Origin: Rhynchonema sp. JSB1_4
Taxonomy: Eukaryota; Nematoda; Chromadorea; Monhysterida; Xyalidae
Assembly: GCA_030248065.1 (NCBI GenBank)
Contig: JASAMV010003304.1
Coordinates: 62,001 to 126,000 of the forward strand
Direction of reading: 5' to 3'
Length of the DNA: 64,000 nucleotides
The position numbers were made by a program, and so were the translations under genes. Positions 31,691-43,347 of this stretch are shown here, in pieces. The notes under the pieces were generated by a model that did not search any database, had not been told where the DNA came from, and worked only from the letters and a program-made list of their open reading frames with translations. The stretch's first letter is position 1. The number at the start of each line of letters is the position of its first letter.

Positions 31691-32114
31691 CAGTGTTGGA
31701 GCAGGTGGGGGGAGGGGTTTGGGGGGTACAGTAGGTATCCCCCTCGCCTGGTACAGTAGGTATCCCCCCCGATGTTTGGCATGGTACAGTAGGACAGGAG
31801 TAGGTATCCCCCCCCGATTTTAACCCCGGTACAGTAGGTATCCCCCCGATTTTGCCCCAAAAGTGCCAATTTTTGACCAAAATGGCCAAAATTTGTGTAA
31901 AATCAGTGGTTTTTACCTCAAATTACCCAAAATTCGCACGCTATGCGCGCGAATACTACGTTTTCACACGATTCCACACATAATAAGAACATTAAAAATT
32001 TTCATCCAAAAACCTAACCCCAACCCCCACCCCAAACCCCCCCTAGGTACATAACCCCCCAGGCCGTCGGCTGTGGTACGGTAGGTATCCCCCTCCAGAG
32101 TACCTCCAACACTG
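31691..32114. mobile_element. hAT-like MITE with ACAGTAGGTATCCCCC motifs, TSD ATTACCGG
   Basis: The ends CAGTGTTGG ... CCAACACTG have the exact TSD ATTACCGG (31683-31690 and 32115-32122). The motif arrays and core are as in 7364-8289, without the nested MITE. Confidence 0.92.
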
Positions 32115-32221
32115 ATTACCGGTAACCAGTGCTGTGGCTGGCTACTTCTGAGGGGGAGATATTGTACCGTGCCTTGCTGCCAAAAAGAGGGGGAGATACC
32201 GGGGTGCGGGGTGGGTACTTG

Positions 32222-32624
32222 CATAGTAGTGGCTTGGGGGGGGGTTGAGGGGTTACCCCCCTCTCAGTACTTACCTACCACAAAACCCGAGGGGGGGTTG
32301 GGGGGGTTGAGTACTTACCTCTCACAACTCCAAATCATACCTCTCACAAGCAATTTTATACCTTTTTAAGGCAAAAATCGGTGTTTTTCGACCTTGTTTT
32401 CCCAAAAGTCGCGCGCTCCGCGCGCAAACCATAATACCTATTTTTAGGCGATTTTCGGCGAAAATTTGAAAAAAGTACTATTTTTACCTCATTTTTTGGC
32501 CGAAATTTTATCACAAAAACAGTGTTTTCTCGCGTTTTTGGGTGACCAAAATCATACCTCTCACGCTTCCGGTCCCAACCTCGCATCATACTTACCTCCC
32601 ACACATGTGCCTGCCACTACACTG
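32222..32624. mobile_element. hAT-like MITE (TACTTACCT family), TSD GGTACTTG
   Basis: The ends CATAGTAGTGGC ... GCCACTACACTG have the exact TSD GGTACTTG (32214-32221 and 32625-32632). The sequence is close to 5710-6114 over its whole length, including the core hairpin GCGCGCTCCGCGCGC. Confidence 0.92.
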
Positions 32625-32678
32625 GGTACTTGTACACAGAATTTGGGGGGGGGAATCCGATTTGGCGGGTGTGGGGGG

Positions 32679-33090
32679 CAGTGTGGTGGCAGGCCAATCG
32701 ACCCAAGATACCCCAGGGGGGGGGGAGGTTTCGGAGTTATCGAGATACCCTCAGACGCTATCCAAGAAACCCCTATGGTCCGTCAAAAGGCAAAAAAGGC
32801 CGTTTTTTGCATGCAATCTTACTGCAAAATTGGCCTAAAAATGGGTACTTTTTGACATTTTTGCCGAAAATTGGCCTAAAATGACCATTTTTGGGTGTTT
32901 GCGCGCGATTTTTAGGGGTTCCGAGGTCGAAAAACGCCTATTTTGCCTTTGAAAAGCATAAATCTACTTACTCGAGATACCCATTGGGGTCGGCTCGAGA
33001 TAGATACCGTTCCCCCCCATCCCCCCTAAGCGTTGACTCGAGGTAGATACCCCTTAGGGGGGAACCCCCCATCCCCCAGCCACTACAGTC
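32679..33090. mobile_element. hAT-like MITE with CGAGATACCCC motifs, TSD GTGGGGGG
   Basis: The ends CAGTGTGGTGGC and GCCACTACAGTC (9 of 12 complementary) are flanked by GTGGGGGG at 32671-32678 and 33091-33098. The subterminal motif is CGAGATACCC / CGAGGTAGATACC. The TSD is of low complexity, so the boundaries are a little less certain. Confidence 0.72.
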
Positions 33091-33516
33091 GTGGGGGGAA
33101 GACAGGGGGAGATACTGTACCATACTACTTTCGCGAGAATTCAATTTTTAAGGTTAAAATGTGCATAAATCGCGCGGAGCGCAAATACTTGCACTTTTAG
33201 TCCATTTTGACCGATGTTTGACCATTTTGGACCAAAAAAGGGTACTTTTGGGGTGAAATGTTGGAAAAATTGGGGGAGATACCGTACAGAGAGGGGGAGA
33301 TACTGTACCTCAGCGCGGGGGGCCACATACCGTACCGGCGAGGGGGAGATACTGTACCTTTGGGGGTCCCTCCACCCCCCTCAGCCATAGCACTGCCTGT
33401 AATTTTTCCGGGTAATTTATTTTCGGGGCTCCGGAAAAAAACGGTTTTTTTCGTATTTTTTCCGGAAAAACGTTTTTTTCAGTGAGTCACTATACCTTCA
33501 AACACACGTTGCTACA

Positions 33517-36500
33517 ATGAAATCGGCCGATTCCAACAACCCATTGAGCCCTGATGCGCCAAATTTTGACAGCGAAGCGTATTTGAGCCAGCTTCTCAAA
33601 GACAAATCGTTGGACGAACTATTTGATATTGAATTGTCGACAACGAAAGAGGTGGGTTGGGTTGAGAGACCGGCCGGTTCTGCTTGGTGCAGTGAAGAAA
33701 TTATAGTCGTGTCACCGGGACCTGCCAAATTACAGGACGACATCGACTTTATGACAATAACGAGTCGTTATAACACGTTATGGCACCCACGACAAAACAT
33801 GATTGTAACCGGGGTTATTTATGAAAATATGAAGCGTAGGCTGTGACAACCCTAAATGATCTCTCAATGAAAAAAATATGATGCCCTTGATGACGGAAAC
33901 GTTGTTTGTCTCATCGCCTGAATTAAGTGTGTGGTGCTTGGATGTCATAAACACCGATACGGGCGAGCGCGAGGTAATCGTTAAAAAGTCTTTTTTTGGC
34001 GAATGGGAACAATTTTCTCAGCTTTGGCAGTAAAAGGTACAGATACTAACAATTGAAGCTTATTAATGGATTCCTGTTGCCCGGTGAGAATGCATGGCCC
34101 GTTTCTACATCGTCCTTCCCATGTCAACGTTTACTATCGTCGGTATAAACTGCACGTGGAGAATTTTAAGGTGCGTTCCCTGGAATCTGAGATGGAGACG
34201 CTGGTGTACGAAAACTACAACAAATTTATCACCGCCACTGATACAATTCGCAAAATGAAGACAGACTTTGTGAGCATCGAGGATCAAATGGACCAATTGG
34301 CCGATAATATACAGGTCGGTTTAGTGGTGTTGTCGATTCTGTACTTATCTGAGCGGAATATTATCGTCTGTCTCCTGTTTTGCCTGCCGCAACTAATACA
34401 GAGGGGGAAGTCAACGTGGTGATCGGTTCGAGCTGTCTTGCCTTGGTCGCGTGACTTTTTGCAGTAAGCATTATACTGACGGATGAGGAAAAATTGTCTT
34501 GTTTCCTGAAAAAACCGGCTCCATCTGGTGTGGAAAAACAAAAAACCTCAGCTGTGCGGAACATCGGTTTAATTTTGCAAGATTTCGCCAATTTTTCTAA
34601 AAGGTAAAAAATATTTTCATCAAAATGCATTGAAAAGGGGTGAGGCGGTCGTGGTAGGTGACGGGTTTTTTATTCCACGGTAGCTTCAGCATCACCGCTA
34701 AAAGAGCTCTGTTCATGATTTCATCTTGTGGTCGAGATCCGCGCGATCAAAATGCCACAAAAGTTATCCCAATTGAGCCAAAATTGGGCGAGATCGAAAC
34801 GATTGAATCGGCCCAATCACGAACAAAAACAGTCTCGCGGTTCTGGGAGAGCACAGAGCAGTTCTGGAACCGATCAAATATCCCGTATGGATTTAGCCTT
34901 TGTAAAGGCATAGCGATCGATTCCATCTTGGTCCAGTCGCAGGTCGATACCGGTGGTGGACCACCTTTAGTTGCCTGCACAGTGTGGTCTTTATATGCCA
35001 TCATCGAAACATTTTCACTTTTCGGCTGATCCGTTGACACCCGTTATTGGGTGATATTTTCAAAACGGTGTAAAGGTCAGTTGGGTGTAAAGGTCGGTGG
35101 AAAGCTCGGTCGACAGCTCAGTGTGATAGACTTCGGTGTAAACTTGAAACATTCCACGTTAATAACAGGCAATGTTTCACGTTTACACCGAGCTACGCCG
35201 ACCGAGCTTTCGACCGATCTTTACACCGGCCTTTACGCCCAACTGACCTTTACACCGTTTCGAAAATTCCACCCATTGACACAGAAGTGAAAATGTTTCG
35301 ATGACAGCAAAGACGCTATTGTGCAACTAAAGGTGGTCTACCACCGATCTCGACCTGCGACTGGATGCCGATAGAATCGATCAGTATGCACTTACAAAGG
35401 CTAAATCCAAACGGCATATTTGATCGCTTCTCAGAACTGCTCTCTCAGAATCGCGAATTAAGCCTTTTTGAAGGATGATCTTTTTGTAAGAAATCGTCAC
35501 TATCAGGGCTTCACGTTTCTAGTTCCAAAGCTAGAATTTTCGTTTCCTTTCCCCCGACATCAGTTGCTCGCTCGATAATTATTTTTGTTCCTGATTCGGC
35601 TGAGTCAACCGTTTCGATCTCGTCCGGTCAAGATAACTTTGGTGGCATTTCGATCGCGCGGGTCTCGGCGACAACGTGAAGTCATAAACCGAGCACTTTT
35701 AGCAGTGAATCTCCCCTTGACGCAAAATGTAACTCTATCAATACAAGGCCGGACCGAACTCATCACCAAGTTTTATTTCGCCCATATACTTGTATACGGG
35801 GCCTGAAACACATTTGGTCGGGGGAAAGGTCTTAATTTGTTTCCATTCAGTACGTTCTGGATCAAGTGCAGTACAGATGTCATCCAAAGCCGAAATGCAC
35901 ATTTTCATTACAGCAAATCACAAAACTATCCGACCAACTCGGTGGTGCGCTGTCCAATTCTCGTGACGACGTACAGAAGCTCGCCAGGACAAATCGAACT
36001 CTAAAAAATCTGCAATTTTTGTTTGACTTGCCCAAAACACTGCAGGATTACGTGGATAGAAAAGAATACGCGCTTGCAGTCAAGTCGTATTTGAGGTAAC
36101 TTGACTTAACGCGCATTTCAATTCACCTTTTGACACAAGATACATTTCTCAGAACTAAACCTCTGCTGGATGCATATAAAAACACTTCGTCGTTTGCGGC
36201 CATTTACGCTGAGTGCGAAACGACAGTCGATGAACTGAAGGTGCGTACATTTTATTTCATCTTCTTTTTAAAAATTGGCATGAAAGCATGACAGAAGTTA
36301 CCATCAGGATCAATTGCGCGATCAGTTATGTGGTACGGTTGGGTCTACGAAAGAGACAGCCTCTGCCGTGCAGTCTTTGTTGGCTTTAGGTTGGTGTACC
36401 AGGGCTTATTTCTTCAAAAAATGGCCGATCCCGGAATTCGTCACTTGACCGACCCGAATTTCAAGTGGCCATCTCAAAATCGAGGTGGTGCTTTCAGAAC

Positions 36501-39500
36501 CATTTTGCGAAAAATTTGTTGTGGTCTTATTGCCAGCCACTCTGGGTAGCCCTGACGAGGGCTGTTGGGTTTGGGTAAGTCGCCTGGTGAGGCGCGGTTG
36601 CGACGTTTCGACAACGGATCCTGCTGTCGTCATCAGGCTGATATGTCCTCCGTGCGGTATCGAACTTGAGGCGTTGGGCTGTGAGTCTAACGCTTTAATC
36701 ATTCGGCTATCGAGGGGACAATTATAATGTTCTTAAAGTGCTATATATACCTAAGACTACCAAGTTCATGTGTTATAACTTTTCTCAGTTATAACACGTG
36801 TGTTATTATTCATGTGTTATAACTTTTTCAGTTATAACACGTGTTGTTGCCTGATTTTTGCAAATTTCAAGGGGACATGTGCTTAACCCTGACTTATCAA
36901 GGGGAGTCCCTGATCTAGCAAGGTGGCCTGGTGTTTAGCCATCTGTTGCCCCATTGAGCGCTCAGGTGGTAGCTGGGCGTGGTGAAGTTTGTGCTTCCCT
37001 CCTTCTTCATCTCCAAGGCTTCCCTGATCTTCCTCTTGAACTTGTTGGGTACTGTTGCCAGCACCTTTGTTTCCTTGAAGTTTGGTTGGCAGTTCTGGGG
37101 GCACTGCACGCAGTGCTCTGCTATAGCACTGGTTTCGGTGCGCACATACTTCACACCTGTCTTGTGTTGGGACAGTCTGTTCTTCAGTGGCCTTCCGGTC
37201 TCTCCGATGTACACTTTGCCACATGGCTCCATGGGCACTTTGTATACCACTTCTGCTTTGTGCTCTTGTAGTCTCATCGGAGCTACTTTGCTGAGGGACT
37301 TTCTCAGTGTTTGGTCACTCTTTCCAACCAGTCTGACCTTGTACTTGTGGCAGATGCGCTTGAGTTTCTCAGTGCATTGGCCACTGTATGGTACCACTGC
37401 TGTGGCCACTGGAGCCTCTGGGTTTGGCCTTTGGTTTGATTGTGGTGCCATTGCCCTCTGTACCTGTGCACTTGGGTAGCCGTTCATGGTGAAGGCGCGG
37501 TGGAGTCGCTTCTTTTCCATGTCTCGTTCTTGTCCTGTGGAGCAGATGGTGTTTGCTCTGTTGGTCAGGCACTTGACCACTCCCAGTTTGGTCTTTGTGG
37601 GGTGGTTCGACTGCCAGTGCAGGTACTTGTCATTGTGGGTTGGTTTGCGGTATACGGTGGCGGTCAGGGATCGTGGTGTTCTTTTGACCATCACATCCAG
37701 GAAGGGTAGTTGTCCACCTTCCTCCGTCTCTATGGTGAACTGTATGGCATTGTTCTGGCTGTTCAGGTGGGCTTTGAACCCTTCCAGTTCATCGGCTGAC
37801 CCGCTCCACAGGATTTCAGAACCATTGGAGCAAAATCACCAATTCCAAGCAAGCCACATTGGCTGAAATTGTTTCTGACAAGAATTTAGTGGTGATTTAG
37901 ATTTGTCGCAATCCCGTATAGTTGTAATTTTTCTGAAAAAATATAGGAAAAGGCGGGTTTTTTCAGTTTTTTCCTATATTTTTTCAGGTCAAAAGTTGCT
38001 GTTGCTGTTCAAATGGGGTACACTTGGGCAAAATGTATGTGGTCTAAAACTGCTTCATGCTGAGGAAAGTACATGTTGGTCAGGTCGACAAAACACATAA
38101 AAATGGTGTTTTTGCTCGGTTTGACAAACTGACCTCGTGACCTTTGAAGTTTTTGTTCGAAAATTTGGAAATTTTTCCGAAAATTTTCCATGTTTTTCCA
38201 GTGCCCGGAAAAATATCGATTCTTTATTTTTCGATTTAAAACCGTTTTTTCCACCTGCAACTATGCAATCCAGAAATACAATTTCACGTTTATAGTGTGA
38301 AATGCTTCCGTATCTTGGTATAGGACCAGGACAGAAGTTGATTTAGTCCTTTGCTTTCGGCCGATTGACCGATTCTGGCATTGATTCCAGCCTAAAAATC
38401 AAGCTTGAAAGAGATAATTCCTGGACTAAAAGCTGCGAAATTTATTACAGGCGAGCCAGCCGAGACTTTAACGACATCGTTCCTGAGCAAAGCTGAACAA
38501 CATTTGCAAACACAGTTGGAATTGCTGAAAGAGCAGGTGCAACTGAAACGGACGGGCACTTCGACGCCTTCCATGCAGGAAATGGTAAAATTTTCCTTCG
38601 AAAACCTCACGTTCATAAGCTTACAAACATTGAGCCCTTGGGAAGACATGTTTTTGGTTCAGTCACGCGTTGGCAAATAGATTCTACAGTACATGTATCG
38701 AAGCATTTCACGAAGACGTGTCGTGTAGGATACGATTGAAATCTAACTAAACCATCAACATTCAGCAGATCACACGTCCATCCGATGCCATACCCAATCT
38801 GCCAATGGATGTACTTGAGTTTGTGGATGCGGGACTGTCGAATCTGCTCAGTGACTTGTCCTTACTGGTCACCACATACACGCAGATGTTTGCCGACACA
38901 CCAGGCAAGATAATTGTTTTTTTCGAAAATGCATTTTTGTCCTATTTATGGCCCCGATCCACTCCCAGCTGTTTCCTGTCATGTTTTCAATGCGACATTT
39001 TTGTGAGCATCTCGCTGCAGCAGCACGAGCAACGCCCTTTGGCACAAACTTGATTGTTGCGCACGTGGCGCTAACATTGTGACTTGATCGTCCATCATCA
39101 AATTGAATACATTTCAGATTGTGTCTACCACGATTCCGCCGATCGTCATGTGTCAGCCAGTGGCAGTGGTCGTCCGATGTCGTCAGCTAGCAGACCAGTG
39201 TTGCAGTTTGCCAATCGAATGTTGGCCGAATGCTTTGAGGTCCGTTAGATGAACAAGTGTCATGAAAAAAATTAAAAAAATACTGGTCAGCTATTCCAAA
39301 ATTGTCCCGGCTTCCAGGTTGCCGAAGAACGGTTCATGTGCGAGACCGATCCTGCTGATACGAACTTGGTGGTCCGCGCGTTGGACAGATTTTATCGAAG
39401 ACTAACTGCACGTTCTATAATTGTGAACTGTTTTTTGTTCTGAATAATTATTGGAACGCGTTCTTTCAGGCAACCAGCAAGTTAATGCCGGGTCAGGTGT

Positions 39501-42351
39501 CCTACACCGCATCAAGTCTGGCGATATTGTTACGGGTGGCTGAAAATCAGGTTTGTGTTTTTTCTTTCAGGATGGAAAAAGGTCTTGATAAAGGAGAACA
39601 CAAGAATGATACTTGTTTTGTTTCAGGTGCGAGTGGGCTGCGCGCATTTGCACGATTTGGTGCAGGGCCACATCAAGCACACTCGTCAACAACTGGCATC
39701 CGCGTCACAACACGCTCATCGAGCTCCGTTCCTCAGTCCAAGGTTGGTATTAAAACATGCATTGATCGTTTCGCAAAGTGTGTACTGCACTTTGTTTGTT
39801 CCGTTTGCGGTTCAAGCTCGAGCGCGGAAATATTTTTTTAAATTTCTTATTATGCCCGTCTTACTGCATGAGAACACTTGACTGTTGTGGTTTTCATTTA
39901 AAACCTTTGTGAAAAACGAAAGAAGGTAGGAAGATGTGAACCTTGACAACCTACCACCTGTCAGTGATGGACACGTTAGGCTGATTGTGTAAGGTGATGA
40001 TGATTTACCACTAATAATTTATTAGAAAAGGCGATGTTTCGGTACCAATAAACACCCTCCCTCAGCACAAAGTCTGAAATTATGCCACACGTAATGTTCC
40101 TATGAAAAATGAAAAAAGAGAGAAAAGGGCCGCTCCTGTATTTTGACGTTCGGAGAGCATTATCTCAAACACAGATTAGAGCTGTCATTTATTGCAGTGC
40201 CACGTCTGCGACTGACAACACATCAGGTCAGACAAGTCAAGGGGGGCCGTATCTGGCCGAAATGTTGTCGCAGCTGGAACAGGCCATTGTGCACGATCTG
40301 AAATCGGTGAGTTGGATATCGTAGATTGAGTTGTGCTGCGGTATTCCACGTTATTCTATCATCAACATTAACTTGTACAATAACATTTAGCAGCCTTGCC
40401 CTCCCTTTAGAAACTATTTGTGAATGGCTTGGTTTTATTTTTCCGTTGCATGGTTGTGGTCTAATTTTTTCATACCACATTTTGCAGATTCTGATCAATC
40501 TATTGCAACTGATCACCTGCGACGTCACGTTTTCGTCTGAGCCCCGTTTCGCACTGCAGTTCGGCCGTTGTGTTCGTGAACATTTGGTTGTGAAAATATT
40601 CGCTGATATTTGTGACATGGCCACCGAGTTCGGGGAAGGTTGGTGAAAGCGCTTATTACTTGAATTTGTATTGTTTTACGTTTTCATGTAATATAAAAAT
40701 TATCTGAGGAATCTTTCAATTGGCTCATAAGTCGATGTAAAGAAACGACTGTAATCGGTATATTACCCCAACCGGAGTATAACTGCAACTAAAAAGCCGT
40801 AATAATAACCTACAAACCGACATATGCGTGTTTAACATCCAACACATTGTTTTGTGCGAGTACTGTTGCCGAGATTTGCAAGACCTGCCATTGATCTGTC
40901 AGGCCGTGGCGACAAACAGTACTGCAACGCAACACTGATTCTGATGTTATCGAAGTTGTGCAAGAATTTCGAATGCTCCACAGCTGTTTACATGTTGGAT
41001 TTGTGCGAGCAACAGCTGAGATTATCGACATTGGGCACCGACGCTGAACGCAGGACGCTCCAGGTGCTTCACCGACTGCGATCACTTGATTACTTGCTCC
41101 TGATTTTTGCACATTTTTGCATGTTTTCAGTCCCAATTGACACCAGCTTGCAAAGTGACCGAGCGACTCGGCATCGTTGCACAAAGATTGTTGGACAGAT
41201 ACGTGGAAATGGAGGCACAGACATTGTCACAGGTCGGTGGTTGTCGTTATGTATTAGCGAGAGTTTTTTGCCATTTTGTTATTTAGCGCTTCAGACATAC
41301 TGTAAAGATTATATCACAGAAACAGGCGTACAGCCATTGGAAGTTGATGTTATCAGTATTGAAATTGTTGTATCGTGCATGCCGATTTTGCAGCTGTTGG
41401 TGAAGTCAGTACAAACTCGCGACTGGCTGGGTTGCACCGAACCGCGGTCAGTGCGCACGGTGATGAAACGTTTGGTTGAGGACCTGACTGCAATCGACAC
41501 CAGGGTGGGACAGCTGTTTGAGGAGGGACAGAAACGGGACAGAAGCAGTGAATCCAGCAGACGAACAGGTGTGATTGCCGATTGAATAACAAAGTTATTC
41601 GGTGAAAGTTGAATTTGCTGTAAGCAAACGGAGTGTTGAACAAAATGACGATTGTTGTCTTGCAGGCGCAGCACACTCAGCCGCTGGTCGGCCACTTCGA
41701 CCGCTTGGTACATCCAGCATTAACCAGGTTTGTTCTTGCACCTCATCTGTGCGTGCTTCCGAGGTCCAGGTTGGTAAGAGCAAGAGGAGTCCATAAAAAG
41801 TCAATTCTCGCACCAAATTACCTTTGTCCATCAGGCACTGGGCAATCTCTGGCGCGATCGTATCGACTATTTCTCATCGGTCGAATTCACCAAAGTGTCG
41901 GTGGTGAGTGGAATCGTCAAGATCTGTCTCAAAACGTTGCTCGAAAGCATCCGACTGCGAACATTTGGCACGCACGGACTGCAGCAAGTGCAGGTAGGCG
42001 GAGGAGTGGCTTAGTTACCGTTGGGTTGTATAATCTCTTATTCTTCGCTGTAGAACGTATAGCCGCGTCGATACCGATAAAACGACGTTTCTTACATTTT
42101 GTTTGCAAGTGCACACGAAAGCTCAACATGCAGAAAGGTTTGCGATTTTCGCAATGGGGTTTTTTCACAGCAATTCTGCCAACTTCCAGGTCGACTGCCA
42201 CTATCTGCAACTGTATTTGTGGCGTTTTGTGTACGACGAAAATCTGGTGCATTGTTTATTGGACGAAGTGGTGCAAAGCGCACAGCAGCGGTGCACTGCG
42301 CCGCAACTCATGGCTGCCAGTGTGGTAGAGTGCATTTGTGACAGGGGGTAG
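33517..42351 (+). CDS. VPS51: VPS51, subunit of GARP and EARP tethering complexes
   Basis: Nineteen exons join in phase: 33517-33651, 34171-34314, 35914-36095, 36153-36240, 36308-36389, 38451-38584, 38766-38904, 39118-39239, 39318-39422, 39470-39550, 39627-39742, 40198-40306, 40488-40638, 40903-41063, 41131-41232, 41394-41568, 41666-41727, 41835-41993 and 42190-42351. They give 802 aa; the human protein is about 780. The N-terminal Vps51/Exo84/COG1 signature is clear ([25 protein letters not shown]). Other family landmarks are [44 protein letters not shown] and, at the C-terminus, [19 protein letters not shown]51 links VPS52/53/54 (GARP, endosome to trans-Golgi) or syndetin (EARP, recycling). 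The intron after 38904 uses a GC donor (CAG/GCAAGA). Intron 5 holds a Penelope-like element and intron 2 a long palindrome. The borders of exons 9 and 17 are the least certain. Confidence 0.95.
34832..35462. repeat. Long palindrome (~310-bp arms) in VPS51 intron 2
   Basis: The left arm from about 34832 and the right arm to about 35462 are inverted copies at roughly 80-85% identity by eye. Both contain GTCGCAGGTCGA, ACCACCTTTAGTTG, CATCGAAACATTTTCAC and GGTGTAAAGGTCAGTTGGG. They meet at GAAACATT...AATGTTTC near 35146-35178. A partial copy of the inner part lies at 60250-60380. It is probably a foldback MITE. Confidence 0.8.
36605..36636 (-). ncRNA. Hammerhead-ribozyme-like motif
   Basis: On the minus strand the conserved core pieces CTGATGA and GAAAC flank a stem-loop (CGACA ... 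TGTCG), directly followed by GTCGC. The order and spacing match minimal hammerheads reported in Penelope-like elements. Stems I and III were not verified by folding. Confidence 0.5.
36655..36726 (-). other. tRNA-like segment 3' of the Penelope-like ORF
   Basis: On the minus strand it reads TAGCCGAATGATTAAAGCG (A box), GACTCACA (loop) and AGTTCGATACC (B box). The pattern resembles the tRNA-like parts at 26628-26712 and 29709-29781, including the GACTCACA loop. A complete cloverleaf is not evident. Confidence 0.5.
36915..37835 (-). pseudogene. Penelope-like reverse transcriptase C-terminus plus GIY-YIG endonuclease
   Basis: The frame is uninterrupted on the minus strand for about 300 codons but has no 5' beginning. 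It opens with the RT thumb-region pattern [10 protein letters not shown] ... [19 protein letters not shown]. It continues through a linker rich in Pro/Gln to a GIY-YIG domain ([20 protein letters not shown], then LKNRLSQHK), with a Cys/His pattern ([11 protein letters not shown]) typical of the class. It ends with a natural stop. It could still encode an endonuclease-only product but more likely is a dead 5'-truncated copy. It is antisense to VPS51. Confidence 0.88.
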
Positions 42352-42825
42352 TATGTGGAAAGGTTTCCGTTCTTGTTGCTATCTGGTTTGTGCCACGTTT
42401 GTACCGCCACTCTGTGATACTGCTCAGAATGTCAATTTGTACTGAACTCTGTGCTCGCTGGCTGTCGTTTTTCTTTGCATCATATGAACTTATTTATTGA
42501 AGGCAGATGTTGCGCTGGTTGGATCAAAGCAACTGTGAAATGAATGCAATGTTTCGTGTACTTGATTAGAAAAACCTACAATCTCTAATGGTATCAATCA
42601 TTGTAAAATGCCTGATACCGGAAAACATTCGATATAAGAATTTAATCAGAATCAAACATAGTTCAGTTGAGCCGTTCAATACTGCGCTGCGGTTTCTTAT
42701 CACATCGTGCCCAATGCAATCACATTCTCCCGTGGTCCTGAACTTAGTTCAACGTTAGACACGTTCGTTCCTTTTTTTCCACAATGCTGCAGTATAAGAA
42801 GATAAACAAATAAAGAAAATCGGAT
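42352..42825. other. Spacer after VPS51
   Basis: This is the VPS51 3' region and the presumed promoter of the next plus-strand gene. AATAAA occurs at about 42808, just before the following start, and could serve either. No other feature was seen. Confidence 0.4.
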
Positions 42826-43347
42826 ATGGGCAATCTCGCATCACTCGCCACAGCAACAAGCAACATCCCCATGTCCAAATCTAGGTTAATGTGCGTGCTT
42901 GCGTTTATTTTCGTTGTTCTCGCACCGGACTGCGGTCAACCCAAGACACGCGACATTACGGCTTACACACGTCTTGCTTGGCCAGTGCAACCTGAGATTT
43001 CCGAGTATGTACCCCTTTTCCAAGAAACAGAGTTATGTATAATGCAGTAAAACTGGTATGCTGAGATAATTTTCAGTTTGCATCCGTCGGGGGTAGCAGT
43101 CTGTAAATTTCGAGTGACGGTGACATGCACGCGTGTTGTGTTGTCACCCCTGCCATCTGCATGCAACAATGGCCGTCTATCTGTTTTGTTGGTCACCCAC
43201 CACATTACAGGCCCTTGTGACTTCGAGGCTAACGTTTTATGGCGGCGTTGCGGTGCACTTGCCCATACAAGGCTACATTGGTTGCAGCAGCCCTTTGGCC
43301 CAAGTGAAAGGCCTGGCTTCAATGTGCTGTTGTTGATTCTCTGTGCA
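42826..43347 (+). CDS. 5' exons of an unidentified secreted or membrane protein
   Basis: Exon 42826-42999 starts with Met and contains a good signal peptide after an internal Met (MSKSRLMCVLAFIFVVLAPD), then a polar stretch. A strong donor (GTATGT) is followed by an acceptor at 43076 (TTTTCAG). The second exon continues in phase as HPSGVAVCKFRVTVTCTRVV and LSVLLVTHHITG, a beta-rich Cys-containing ectodomain. The frame stays open to 43347, but the true exon end is unknown. I do not recognise the family. Later plus-strand exons probably lie in the next several kilobases (one candidate at 44491-44584). If so, the gene may be a multi-exon receptor-like or multi-pass protein. Confidence 0.5.

Larger units (their letters stand above)
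32127..33395. mobile_element. hAT-like MITE with GGGGAGATACTGTACC motifs, imperfect TSD
   Basis: The ends CAGTGCTGTGGCTG ... CAGCCATAGCACTG are flanked by CCGGTAAC and CCTGTAAT (6 of 8 matching, so the TSD has decayed or the site is misread). The subterminal motif is GGGGAGATACTGTACC. The core contains CGCGCGGAGCGC. It is interrupted by 32222-32624 and 32679-33090. Confidence 0.72.
30697..33494. mobile_element. Outer element of the second nested stack, TIR TATAGTGACT, TSD CCTTCAAA
   Basis: The inverted ends TATAGTGACT / AGTCACTATA are flanked by the exact 8-bp TSD CCTTCAAA (30689-30696 and 33495-33502). Just inside each end are CGG/A-run palindromes like those of 197-622. Almost everything between is later insertions (30786-31064, 31147-31530, 31691-32114, 32127-33395). 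The right TSD ends 14 bp before the VPS51 start codon. Confidence 0.82.
36405..37835 (-). mobile_element. 5'-truncated Penelope-like retroelement in VPS51 intron 5
   Basis: The minus-strand coding part (37835-36915) is followed by a 3' region that holds a hammerhead-like motif and a tRNA-like segment. Penelope-like elements combine a telomerase-related reverse transcriptase with a GIY-YIG endonuclease and often carry hammerhead ribozymes in their terminal repeats. The 5' part of the reverse transcriptase is missing. The outer boundaries are approximate. Confidence 0.8.
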
